Translations under genes and position numbers: made by a program
In this document: piece after piece, positions 1 through 9,802 of the stretch
Layout of the letters: every line of letters begins with the position of its first letter
How positions within the stretch are numbered: position 1 is the first letter of the stretch
Notes under the pieces: model-generated
Told to the model about the DNA's origin: nothing
The model's database searches: none
Seen by the model: the letters and a program-made list of their open reading frames with translations, nothing else
Assembly: GCA_963921935.1 (NCBI GenBank)
Contig: OY998185.1
Span: 186,001 to 250,000 of the forward strand
Reading direction: 5' to 3'
DNA from: Galeruca laticollis
Taxonomy: Eukaryota > Arthropoda > Insecta > Coleoptera > Chrysomelidae
DNA length: 64,000 nt

Positions 1-696
1 AACACAGAAGCTTATAGTTTATGTTAGTCTCAATATGGGGATGAACTTTATTGGGAGCGTATAAATATATACAAAATAAGTATGTATATATATTAATATT
101 GACTTCATCAATGTTTTTTTTTAAAATAGTAAGGATTTTACTTTTTACTCAGTCGTGATTCTCATATTTTAAAGTCTCAATTTAAATTTTTTTTTCGCCC
201 TCGTTTTTTTTGGGTCTCAATAGTTTAATTATATTAAAAAAAATTTTGGAATTTTTTTTTCTTGGCTGTTAGGGGTATGAAACGTTAACTTAACAGTCAA
301 CATTTCTAATAATGTTTTAAATAAATAATTCAGCTACGAATGTTAAATTTATTGGTGGAATAGACCACACGTCTTCCTAGCCAATATTTTAAAACAACTA
401 TTTAAATGTTGGTGGAATAAACCAGTATAGATATTTCGCAAAAAAATCCTGAATAGAAATTCGGAATGCGGGATTTTTCGATACCTTTTTGGAGAGAATG
501 GTAGTCGCAGAAATTCCGAAAAAAAGTTTTAAATATTCAGCTCGATTTAATATAAAACTTGTTCTTAGAACAAATTCGCAGGGATTTCTGGTATGTTTTA
601 TTTTTTTTCTGTGTAAAATTTTTTTGAATTGATAAAGGTTTTTGTCCAGGACAAATCCTTAAACTAGTTTGTATAACTGTAAGAAAAAGTATAAGT
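1..696. other. AT-rich non-coding flank
   Basis: No reading frame of interest is seen on either strand. The stretch is rich in A and T runs. A short direct repeat of the motif TTGGTGGAATA lies near 350 and 410. It ends where the outer arm of the palindromic element begins. Confidence 0.6.
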
Positions 697-1516
697 AGTA
701 AATGAGCAACACCGGTTCGGGCTCATTCCTTATGTAAATTAACATGGGAAATCGCCAAGGTCCATCGTGGTCATTTTTGACTCAATTTCCATCTGCGCAT
801 GCGTCAAGTCGGCCGTTAGCAATCTTGTTCCGCGCATCCATCTTCTGCTGGGACACGTTCGATATACAGGATGTAGTCATAAATATGCCATAAGGGCACT
901 AGGACTCGGGAGGGGCAGAAGTCAGCCATCTTGTATTCTGTGACGTCACCTGCGCCATCCATCAACTGTCACATGTGCCATCCGTTATATGTGTCATCTC
1001 TCATATGTTCCGAGTAGTATATGTTCTGCCATGTATTTTGTGTTATCTATCTCCAAGGTGTGTGTGAGTGTGACGTAAACAGCATACCTTCGTACAATTT
1101 ATTAAAAACTGGAAAAAAGATCCTGCCACCGCGGGTGTTTAAACCTCTCACCTACCGATTCATAAGCAACGGACCTAACCACTGCACCACGAAGATTATT
1201 ATAAATTTTCGAATTAAATTATGTATTATACTGCAACGATCAATAACTACATGCACATAATATTAATTTCGCATTATGATAATAAATGTAAAAGTGATCA
1301 ATATACGGTGGAGTGAAAAAGATAGTAGAAAAATATTATTGAATTTTAAACAGCATGCCTTCGTACAATTAAATCATATACATAAGAAAACCACATTACT
1401 TTGCTTTATAAGGGCACTTTGTTATTATTAATCAGAATAAAGTCGAATAAACGGTATTATGTTAGGTACGTCACTACGACGATATACAGGATGTCGACTG
1501 GAACAGCTGTTGTCTT
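697..1516 (+). repeat. Outer inverted repeat, left arm
   Basis: About 820 bp of non-coding sequence matches 9,487-8,672 read on the opposite strand with only scattered differences. It contains a tRNA-like stretch, two copies of a motif around CAGCATRCCTTCGTACAATT (near 1,080 and 1,350), and AAACCACATTACTTT near 1,387, which recurs at the inner end of the arm near 6,946. The motif GATATACAGGATGT occurs twice (near 861 and 1,480). Confidence 0.75.
1124..1195 (-). other. tRNA-like sequence in left arm
   Basis: Read on the minus strand, this contains an A-box-like TGGTGCAGTGGTTAGG and a B-box-like GGTTTAAAC spaced as in a tRNA gene. The right-arm copy has the better B box GGTTCAAAC. The anticodon stem does not pair convincingly and the acceptor stem is poor. 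I read it as a tRNA-derived (SINE-like) or decayed tRNA sequence, not a working tRNA. Confidence 0.35.
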
Positions 1517-2503
1517 GTGTTTAACAATATGCTGCAATATGTTTATTGGGGTAACAGCAATACAAGAAAGTTGACAGGATTACAAATAAATTTACCAAAA
1601 GTATCCGACGCAGGGAAGAAGGTTATAAATTACATTCTCTATGCAGACAGCTTTAATTGTCTCCCTGTTAACCATATAGAAATTGTAGAAGAAAAGGAGA
1701 ACGGAGGCAATGTTCGAATTATACAAAAGTGTTACATTAAAGCTGTAGAGACTTACTTTTCTAGGTCCAGCACCCCATTTTCTACTATACCGGAAGATAT
1801 CTACATACAGGACGCTGGACTAATCTCTACAGATAATTTGGTTACACGTATTTTAAGGAAGAGAACTAATAAAACAAAAAACTTTCTCCTTATAAGGTTA
1901 AAGAAATCGACCCTCTGTCGCAGGCTTACATTACATCGACAAGGAAACGAAAACAGGAAATGGATGAGCTAGATACCGAGAGGCGGAAGCTGGGTTTTCT
2001 CGAAAACACAACTGCAATAAAGGAAGAATATAGAAATCTACTGGAGAAAGAAGAGAAGATAACACAATTGAGGGAGAGATTAGAAAACTATTTTTATAGC
2101 TATTGGATAAACATAGACCCAACAGATGTGTATAATATGTCGGCGTTTACCATAAACAATAAAAACAAATATACTTATGTTGGTGTGTTAGCGGAAAAGG
2201 ATGGCATAAAAATGTCTATTTCTTAAAGGGTTACTACAAAAATATATTTCTAAGTGTTTACAACAATAGAGCAGCTCTTATTGTAGATGGTTATATTACA
2301 ATACTTTATAATAATGGTATGGAGATAATACGTTTGCCTACAGAAGAAACGTTTGCAACATATACTACAAATATATTACGTCTTACCAAGGCAAAATATT
2401 CGCTAAGATAGAAAATTTAAAGTTTTCTACGGAGGTACGGAAGGACATTCCTTTTACCCAAGAAGATATGGCCCAAATTAAAAACATTACTATGCAGAAG
2501 TAA
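1517..2503 (+). pseudogene. Initiator-like gene, truncated copy 1
   Basis: A 151-codon frame starts near 1,517 and continues in other frames at 1,960-2,226 and 2,230-2,500, so at least two frameshifts break it. It contains the middle and C-terminal parts of the family: the QYVYWGNSN block, FSTIPED, a lysine/arginine-rich charged stretch, then SAFTINNKNKYTYVG. It stops at a TMQK block, where sequence of the N-terminal half of the next copy begins abruptly at about 2,504. The N-terminal motifs are absent. The function of this C-terminal region is unknown to me. Confidence 0.55.
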
Positions 2504-2510
2504 CCAGTTC

Positions 2511-4601
2511 TGGAGTTAACAAGAGCATTGGAAACCATATTATAGATTTCGTCAACTGCTCAGACGCAAGATTAAAGAAAACTCTCTCTTCTACATTGGT
2601 CAAGAAGCATGGTATTACCAGATTAGAAGCTACGATATAACTACCCAATTGGAAATTCCCATGTAGAAGGCTACAGTCCTTTAGAATATTGCATAACTCT
2701 GCTACAAGATAGTAAATTGTACTTCCAAAAATTCTCCGTTATACACTGTTTCGATTGCAAAAAATGTGGACAAAGTTGACCGAGAGTCTACAGAATTACC
2801 CCGAATTATTAAAACAATTACAAAAAGAATTCTATATTATCTTCTAGACCTCGATATTACTCAAGACTTCTGTGGGGTGTTCCAGAAAGAAGAAATGACA
2901 AACTACTTAACAAGTAACGTTAACTTTCGTAAACATGGAATGTATCGGGACAATTCTAACGTAATTGTAAATAATAATAATACAGTCGGAATGGATTGCC
3001 TTACGTGGCTTACATTTAACGCAAGGGTTAAAATATACAACAAATTTATTTGTCAAATAACCATATAATAGATTTCGTGAGCTGTCCAAATAAGAGATTA
3101 AAAGACCCATTTTCCAACACTTTAACCAGAGAACATGGAATTACAAGATTAGTAGCAACCATATATAATTATTCCATAGCCGATAACAAGACAGAGGAAT
3201 ACAATTGCTTAGAAGACTGTCTTACCTTACTGGAGGATAGCAAACTTTATTTCCACAATGCGCCATTATACTCTATCTCATTTTCTAAAATGTGGACAAA
3301 GTTGACAAAAAGTCTGCAAAACAGTTGCTGTCTTGTATTTAACAATATACTGCAATATGTATACTGGGGGAACAGTAATGGAAGGAAATTAACCGGTCTA
3401 CAGATAAGTTTACCAATGGAATCCAACGCAAGAAAAAAGTTGTAAATTATTGTCTTTCTACATTTAGTTTTAACTTCTTACCTATTAATTATATAGAGAT
3501 CGTAGAAGATACGAGTAATAAGGAGAAAAATGTTCGAATTTTTCAAAAATGCTATATTAAGGCTGGAGATACGTTCTTTACCCGGTCTTCCACACTGTTT
3601 AGCACTATCCCGGAAGATATCGACATCCAGGAGCTCGGACTGGTATCTACATGTAATATTATGCCCAAAGTTCTAAGAAAAAGGGTAAACAAAAATAGTA
3701 AACTAATGCCTTTTGTGCTAAAAGAAATAACACCAATTTCCCATATTTCTGTATTATCTGTAAAGAAGCGGAGATTAGAAATGAAGGAAACATAATTATA
3801 GAAAAGGAAAATAGAGTATTTAGAAAATACAGCTACGGTTAAAATAGAATATAAATATTTTTGGAGAAGGAACAGAAAATAGCAGAATTGAAGTACGGAC
3901 TGGAAAATTATTTCTGCACCAGGTGGAAAAACTTAGGGCCCTCTGGAGAGTACAGCGTATCCGCGTTTACAGTTAACAACAAAAATAAATATACCTATGT
4001 AGGAGCTTTGGCGGATAAGGAAGGGCAACGAGACGTATACTACTTAAAGGGTTACCACAAACATACGTTGTTACGCGTTTACAATAATAGAGAAGCTCTT
4101 GTTGCAGACGGTTATGTCACATTACCATATAACAATGGAATGGAATTAATATGTTTGCCAGCCGAAAAACCATTTGCTACCTTTACTACAAATGGATATG
4201 AGAGATTTAACGATAACACATTTGCCAAAATCGAAAACTTAGAATTTTACACAGGCGCATGGAAAAATATAGACGTTCCATTTATCCAAGTGGAGGTGGA
4301 GAGGGTTAACGTCGTTACAATGCAAGAAATTGCGGATAGCATAAAATTTAGGGATTGTCATCGACTAGAAAAATTTGCAGAAGGTACAGAACTCATAATA
4401 TCTGGAATTAAAGAAGTTATGCATAGAGGTAGAATCCAGTATATATTAAAACTAGACAATATAAATGTTTTTTACCTTTCGAATTACTGGTTAGAACAAG
4501 AATTAGAAGAAACAGACTTAGATTATAGGATAAAAATAAAAATTGACATGTTAAAACATACACCCAACAGAAACAAAGAACGAGTTGTATTTTGTGTATA
4601 A
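2511..4601 (+). pseudogene. Initiator-like gene, diverged copy 2
   Basis: This copy is more diverged from the others than they are from each other. It opens with a partial N-terminal block (2,511-2,760) containing HGITRLEATI. A second N-terminal block (2,766-3,060) has a D-x-T-x-D-F motif, LDITQDF, and ARVKIYNKF. Then come the middle region (3,050-3,780, with frameshifts near 3,440 and a stop near 3,795) and an uninterrupted 246-codon C-terminal frame (3,861-4,601) ending in VVFCV. The order D-x-T-x-D-F, then R-x-K-I-Y-N-K, then R-L-E is that of RstA/Rep_trans-type replication initiators. The C-terminal frame has the most intact codons of any copy, so it decayed later or is a separate lineage. 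Confidence 0.55.
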
Positions 4602-4716
4602 GTTTTGTTAAACCTGTATAAATATTCTAATAAAACTTTTAAAGATACCATTGTTTTCCAAATTTTTCCACCTTTGTTCTTATTTAATGTTAAACCATCT
4701 ATCTGGAATTGGTTAC

Positions 4717-4904
4717 TGCAAAACATGGTGGTAAAGCTAAGCAGCCTTTGCTCTTACTAAGTAACAACCCGCTTGCCATTGGAACAAGAGAAGTAGTCGG
4801 GTTTGGCGAATTGTTTTCTGCAAAACATGGTGTTAAAGCTAAGATGCCTTTCCTCTTACTAAGTAACAACCCGCGTGCCATTGGAACAAGAGAAGTAGTC
4901 GGAT
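4717..4904. repeat. Two tandem ~102-bp repeats between gene copies
   Basis: The block starting AAACATGGTG at 4,721 recurs at 4,823. Each unit contains CTTACTAAGTAACAACCCGC and GGAACAAGAGAAGTAGTCGG. The repeats separate gene copies 2 and 3 and are not present in the right arm. Confidence 0.7.
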
Positions 4905-4909
4905 AAGAT

Positions 4910-6790
4910 TTGGAAATTATTAAAAGGAAACATAAAGTACCTGTGTGCATTCCATACAAAGTAGAATTGGCGGACGTTAAACTCGATAGGCTACTTAAAG
5001 AAATGCCAAATTTATTGGAGCAACTCCGAAAGGAGAATTGCTACCTAATGGACTTGGACATAACGCAGGATTTTGCAGGATTTTTTAACAAAGAAGAAAT
5101 GATTAACTATTTAACAAACAACTTTAACTTTTGCATCCAAGGATAGTACAAGTAAAGGGGCAACGTTATTGTAAACAATGATAAAACAGTTGGCATAGAT
5201 TGCCTTACGTGGTTCACATCTAATGCAAGGGTTAAAATATACAACAAATTTATTTGTCAAATAACCAGTCCTGGAGTTAACAAGAGCTTTGGAAGCCATA
5301 TTATAGATTTCGTCAACTGCCCAGGCGCAAGATTAAAGGAAACTTTCTCTTCTGCATTGGCCAAGAAGCATGGTATTACCAGATTAGAAGCTACGATATA
5401 TAACTACCCAATTGGAAATTTCCATGGAGAAGGCTACAGTCCTTTAGAATATTGCATAACTCTGCTACAAGATAGTAAGTTGTACTTCCAAAATTCTCCG
5501 TTATACTCCGTTTCGATCGCAAAAAATGTGGACAAAGTTGACCGAGAGTCTACAGAACAGATGTTGTCTTGTGTTTAACAATATGCAGCAATATGTTTAT
5601 TGGGGTAACAGCAATACAAGAAAGTTGACAGGATTACAAATAAATTTACAAAAAGTATCCGACGCAGGGAAGAAGGTTATAAATTACATTCTCTATGCAG
5701 ACAGCTTTAATTGCCTCCCTGTTAACCATATAGAAATTGTAGAAGAAAAAGAACGGAGACAATGTTCGAATTATACAAAAGTGTTACATTAAAGCTGTAG
5801 AGACTTACTTTTCTAGGTCCAGAACTCCATTTTCTACTATACCGGAAGATATCGACGTACAGGACGCTGGACTAATCTCTACAGATAATTTGGTTGCACG
5901 TATTATAAGGAAGAGATCTAATAAAACAAACAAACTTTCTCCTTATAAGATTAAAGAAATCGACCGTCTGTCGCAAGCTTACATTACATCGACAAGGAAA
6001 CGAACACAGGAAATGGATGAGCTAGATACCAAGAGGCGGAAGCTGGATTTTCTCGAAAAGACAACTGCAATAAAGGAAGAATATAGAAGTCTACTGGAGA
6101 AAGAAGAGAAGATAACACAATTGAGGGAGAGATTAGAAAACTATTTTTATAGCCATTGGATAAACCTAGACCCAGCAGGTGTGTATAAAGTGTCGGCATT
6201 TACAATAAACAATAAAAACAAATATACTTATGTTGGTTTGTTAGCGGAAAAGGATGCCATAAAAAAATGTCTATTTCTTAAAGGGTTACTACAAAAATAT
6301 ATTTCTAAGTGTTTACAACAATAGAGCAGCTCTTATACCAGGTATATGTTTGGTTACAGAAGAAACGTTTGCAACATTAACTACATATGGTATTACGTCT
6401 TACCAAGGCAACATATTCGCTAAGATAGAAAATTTAAAGTTTTCTACGGAGATATGGAAGGATATTCCTTTTACCCAAAAAGATATGACCCAAATTAAAA
6501 ACATTACGATGCAGAAGATAAAAGATCATATTAAATTAAGGTTTTGCCAGCGCTTAGAAGAAATTGCCGAAGGAACAGAAATGGTAATTACAGCTTTAGA
6601 GGAAGATAAACACAGAGAGAGACTTCGTTACATATTAAAGTTTGAGAATTCGGAAATCTTCTATTGCTCAAACTACTGGATGGAAAGAGAATTTCCAGAA
6701 ATGGACCTAAATTCTAGAATTAAGATAAAAATATATAAAATTGAACATACGCCTAATAGAAATAAGGAAATAGTTGTATTTTGTGTGTAA
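4910..6790 (+). pseudogene. Initiator-like gene, longest copy 3
   Basis: This copy carries the most complete order of blocks. An N-terminal charged region comes first. LDITQDFAG is near 5,060, TVGIDCLTW and ARVKIYNKF lie at about 5,180-5,250, HGITRLEATIYNY at about 5,370, then the QYVYWGNSN block near 5,590, a basic region near 5,930-6,050, and the C-terminal domain ending VVFCV at 6,790. It is broken by a stop at 5,144 and by frameshifts near 5,570, 5,750 and 6,270-6,350. An intact protein would be roughly 600 residues. The motif spacing suggests a rolling-circle initiator-like fold in the N-terminal half. The C-terminal half may be a nucleic-acid-binding domain. Both are inferences from pattern only. 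Confidence 0.55.
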
Positions 6791-7019
6791 TATTTGTTTG
6801 TATTATACTCAACATGCTATTATTGTAAACAAAAACAATTAAAAATAGCGTTTTGTTGCTGTTTTGTTTATCCCTACCAGTGTTGTATTAATCCTATTTC
6901 CTAAAGATGTGGGTTAAGGAAGGTGGTGTGCCATATTGGTAAGAAAACCACATTACTTTACTTTCGACGAAGCAGTTTCGACGACTCCCACCCCTCCTAT
7001 TTTAGGTTTCCCCAAATGC
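6791..7019 (+). repeat. Inner inverted arm, left of centre
   Basis: These 229 bp are non-coding and pair with 7,166-7,404. They include TGTGGGTTAAGGAAGGTGG and the motif TTTCGACGAAGCAGTTTCGA next to the spacer. Differences between the two arms are few, so a transcript or single strand could fold into a long hairpin here. Confidence 0.8.
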
Positions 7020-7039
7020 GGCGACAACGAAAACGGCAG

Positions 7040-7070
<31 letters not shown>

Positions 7071-7080
7071 GACGACGACA

Positions 7081-7142
<62 letters not shown>

Positions 7143-7165
7143 GATAACGACGACGACAACGCTGT
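7020..7165. repeat. (ACGACA/ACGACG)n spacer at palindrome centre
   Basis: About 145 bp of irregular six-base units read as Asp/Asn or Arg/Gln runs in the plus-strand frames and as Val or Ser/Leu runs on the minus strand. It is the loop between the two arms. I read the frames through it as by-products of the repeat, not genes. Confidence 0.85.
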
Positions 7166-7404
7166 CGTTGTCGGCGCATTTGGGGAAACCTAAAATAGGA
7201 GGGGAGGGAGGCGTCGAAACTGCTTCGTCGAAAGTAAAGTAATGTGGGTTTCTTACCAATATGGCACACCACCTTCCTTAACCCACATCTTTAGGAAATA
7301 GGATTAATACAACACTGGTAGGGATAAACAAAACAGCAACAAAACGCTATTTTTAATCGTTTTTGTTTACAATAATAGCATGTTGAGTATAATACAAACA
7401 AATA
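7166..7404 (-). repeat. Inner inverted arm, right of centre
   Basis: This is the counterpart of 6,791-7,019. It starts at the GTTGTCGTTGTCGGCGC edge of the spacer and runs to the stop codon of the right-arm gene copy. Confidence 0.8.
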
Positions 7405-8671
7405 TTACACACAAAATACAACTATTTCCTTATTTCTATTAGGCGTATGTTCAATTTTATATCTTTTTATCTTAATTCTAGAACTTAGGTCCATTTCTGG
7501 AAATTCTCTTTCCATCCAGTAGTTTGAGCAATAGAAGATTTCCGAATTCTCAAACTTTAATATGTAACGAAGTCTCTCTCTGTGTTTATCTTCCTCTAAA
7601 GCTGTAATTACCATTTCTGTTCCTTCGGCAATTTCTTCTAAGCGCTGGCAAAACCTTAATTTAATATGATCTTTTATCTTCTGCATCGTAATGTTTTTAA
7701 TTTGGGTCATATCTTTTTGGGTAAAAGGAATATCCTTCCATATCTCCGTAGAAAACTTTAAATTTTCTATCTTAGCGAATATGTTGCCTTGGTAAGACGT
7801 AATACCAAATGTAGTTAATGTTGCAAACGTTTCTTCTGTAACCAAACATATTATCTCCATACCATTATTATAAAGTATTGTAATATAATCATCTGGTATA
7901 AGAGCTACTCTATTGTTGTAAACACTTAGAAATATATTTTTGTAGTAACCCTTTAAGAAGTAGACATTTTTTTATGGCATCCTTTTCCGCTAACAAACCA
8001 ACATAAGTTTATTTGTTTTTATTGTTTATTGTAAATGCCGACACTTTATACACACCTGCTGGGTCTAGGTTTATCCAATGGCTATAAAAATAGTTTTCTA
8101 ATCTCTCCCTCAATTGTGTTATCTTCTCTTCTTTCTCCAGTAGACTTCTATATTATTCCTTTATTGCAGTTGTCTTTTCGAGAAAATCCAGCTTCCGCCT
8201 CTTGGTATCTAGCTCATCCATTTCCTGTGTTCGTTTCCTTGTCGATGTAATGTAAGCTTGCGACAGACGGTCGATTTCTTTAATCTTATAAGGAGAAAGT
8301 TTGTTTGTTTTATTAGATCTCTTCCTTATAATACGTGCAACCAAATTATCTGTAGAGATTAGTCCAGCGTCCTGTACGTCGATATCTTCCGGTATAGTAG
8401 AAAATGGGGTTCTGGACCTAGAAAAGTAAGTCTCTACAGCTTTAATGTAACACTTTTGTATAATTCGAACATTGTCTCCGTTCTCTTTTTCTTCTACAAT
8501 TTCTATATGGTTAACAGGGAGTCAATTAAAGCTGTCTGCATAGAGAATGTAATTTATAACCTTCTTCCCTGCGTCGGATACTTTTGGTAAATTTATTTGT
8601 AATCCTGTCAACTTTCTTGTATTGCTGTTACCCCAATAAACATATTGCAGCATATTGTTAAACACAAGACA
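7405..8671 (-). pseudogene. Initiator-like gene, right-arm copy 4
   Basis: A 151-codon frame (7,405-7,860) is nearly identical to the C-terminal part of copy 3. The earlier part (8,153-8,344 and further up to 8,671) matches copies 1 and 3 but is interrupted by a stop near 8,153 and by frameshifts near 7,970, 8,010 and 8,525. It lacks the N-terminal LDITQDF and RLEATIYN blocks altogether, as copy 1 does. The right arm therefore equals the outer part of copy 1 joined to the inner part of copy 3, which suggests the left arm gained, or the right arm lost, the extra copies. Confidence 0.6.
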
Positions 8672-9487
8672 ACAGCTGTTCCAGTCGACATCCTGCATAT
8701 CGTCGTAGTGACGTACCTAACATAATACCGTTTATTCGACTTTATTCTGATTAATAATAACAAAGTGCCCTTATAAAGCAAAGTAATGTGGTTTTCTTAT
8801 GTATATGATTTAATTGTACGAAGGCATGCTGTTTAAAATTCAATAATATTTTTCTACTATCTTTTTCACTCCACCGTATATTGATCGCTTTTACATTTAT
8901 TATCATAATGCGAAATTAATATTATGTGCATGTAGTTATTGATCGTTGCAGTATAATACATAATTTAATTCGAAAATTTATAATAATCTTCGTGGTGCAG
9001 TGGTTAGGTCCGTTGCTTATCAATCGCTAGGTGAGAGGTTCAAACACCCGCGGTGGCAGGATCTTTTTTCCAGTTTTTAATAAATTGTACGAAGGTATGC
9101 TGTTTACGTCACACTCACACACACCTTGGAGATAAATAACACAAAATACATGGCAGAACATATACTACTCGGAACATATGAGAGATGACACATATAACGG
9201 ATGGCACATGTGACAGTTGATGGATGGCGCAGGTGACGTCACAGAATACAAGATGGCTGACTTCTGCCCCTCCCGAGTCCTAGTGCCCTTATGGCATATT
9301 TATGACTACATCCTGTATATCGAACGTGTCCCAGCAGAAGATGGATGCGCGGAACAAGATTGCTAACGGCCGACTTGACGCATGCGCAGATCGAAATTGA
9401 GTCAAAAATGACCACGATGGACCTTGGCGATTTCCCATGTTAATTTACATAAGGAATGAGCCCGAACCGGTGTTGCTCATTTACTAT
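8672..9487 (-). repeat. Outer inverted repeat, right arm
   Basis: This is the reverse complement of 697-1,516 with few substitutions. It includes GACGCATGCGCAGA and GTGACGTCACAGAATAC, and the better preserved tRNA-like copy at 8,988-9,060. Homology ends at about 9,487, where unrelated sequence begins on both sides. Confidence 0.75.
8988..9060 (+). other. tRNA-like sequence in right arm
   Basis: TGGTGCAGTGGTTAGG (A-box-like) and GGTTCAAAC (B-box-like) lie about 35 bp apart, the usual tRNA spacing. A credible cloverleaf with a paired anticodon arm could not be drawn. If transcribed by RNA polymerase III it would read toward the outer end of the arm. Confidence 0.35.
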
Positions 9488-9577
9488 AAGTATAGTTTTA
9501 TATATGTCTCTGGACAGATATCTAAATATCTTGTTAACTAAAAAAGTCTTTCTCTAACACATTTGGTGTTATTGTAG

Positions 9578-9802
9578 CGGAAACGCCAGGAACAGATTAA
9601 TTCTCTGGGTAAATTCTACAGAAATTACCCGACTGAAGAAGTTAGCTATAGATTTGTCGCCAATTTGTATTGTCTTAAAAGAAATGGTCTTTCCATAAGA
9701 TCATATTTATGGCCTAGCTATTCTACTGTAAATTATACAGAGATTTATGTAACCCATGAAGATTTCCTGGATAACTGCCTTCGACTTTCTACTTCAAGCT
9801 AA
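9578..9802 (+). CDS. Possible terminal exon, 74 residues, unknown protein
   Basis: An acceptor-like TTATTGTAG precedes a 75-codon open stretch ending in TAA. The composition is balanced and protein-like: it contains NYPTEEVSYRF, NLYCLKRNG and SYLWPSYSTVNYTE. It has no methionine start, so it is too easily missed by start-to-stop scans. It lies just outside the palindromic element. I do not recognise the family. It could be the last exon of a host gene or a piece of an unrecognised element. The only support is the clean frame and the splice acceptor. Confidence 0.35.
   Translation, partial: RKRQEQINSLGKFYRNYPTEEVSYRFVANLYCLKRNGLSIRSYLWPSYSTVNYTEIYVTHEDFLDNCLRLSTSS

Larger units (their letters stand above)
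697..9487. mobile_element. 8.8 kb near-palindromic element with replication-initiator-like genes
   Basis: The sequence from 697 inward on the plus strand matches the minus strand from 9,487 inward. Both ends begin AGTAAATGAGCAACACCGG. Matching arms meet around a low-complexity spacer at 7,020-7,165. The right arm (7,166-9,487) is about 2.3 kb and holds one broken gene copy. The left side is about 6.3 kb because it carries extra, diverged tandem copies of the same gene. No transposase of a known DNA-transposon family is visible. The architecture (long inverted arms, hairpin-like centre, one repeated gene family) fits a linear hairpin replicon or a rolling-circle or self-priming transposon, but that is inference. 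A plain inverted duplication of a smaller element is the alternative. Confidence 0.6.

Noticed and set aside
6923..7272. Overlapping frames of poly-Asp/Asn, Arg/Gln, Val or Ser/Leu
   Set aside because: All come from the (ACGACA/ACGACG)n spacer read in different frames. There is no non-repetitive coding content.
8988..9060. Functional tRNA gene
   Set aside because: Boxes are present but the anticodon and acceptor stems do not pair well. Kept only as tRNA-like.
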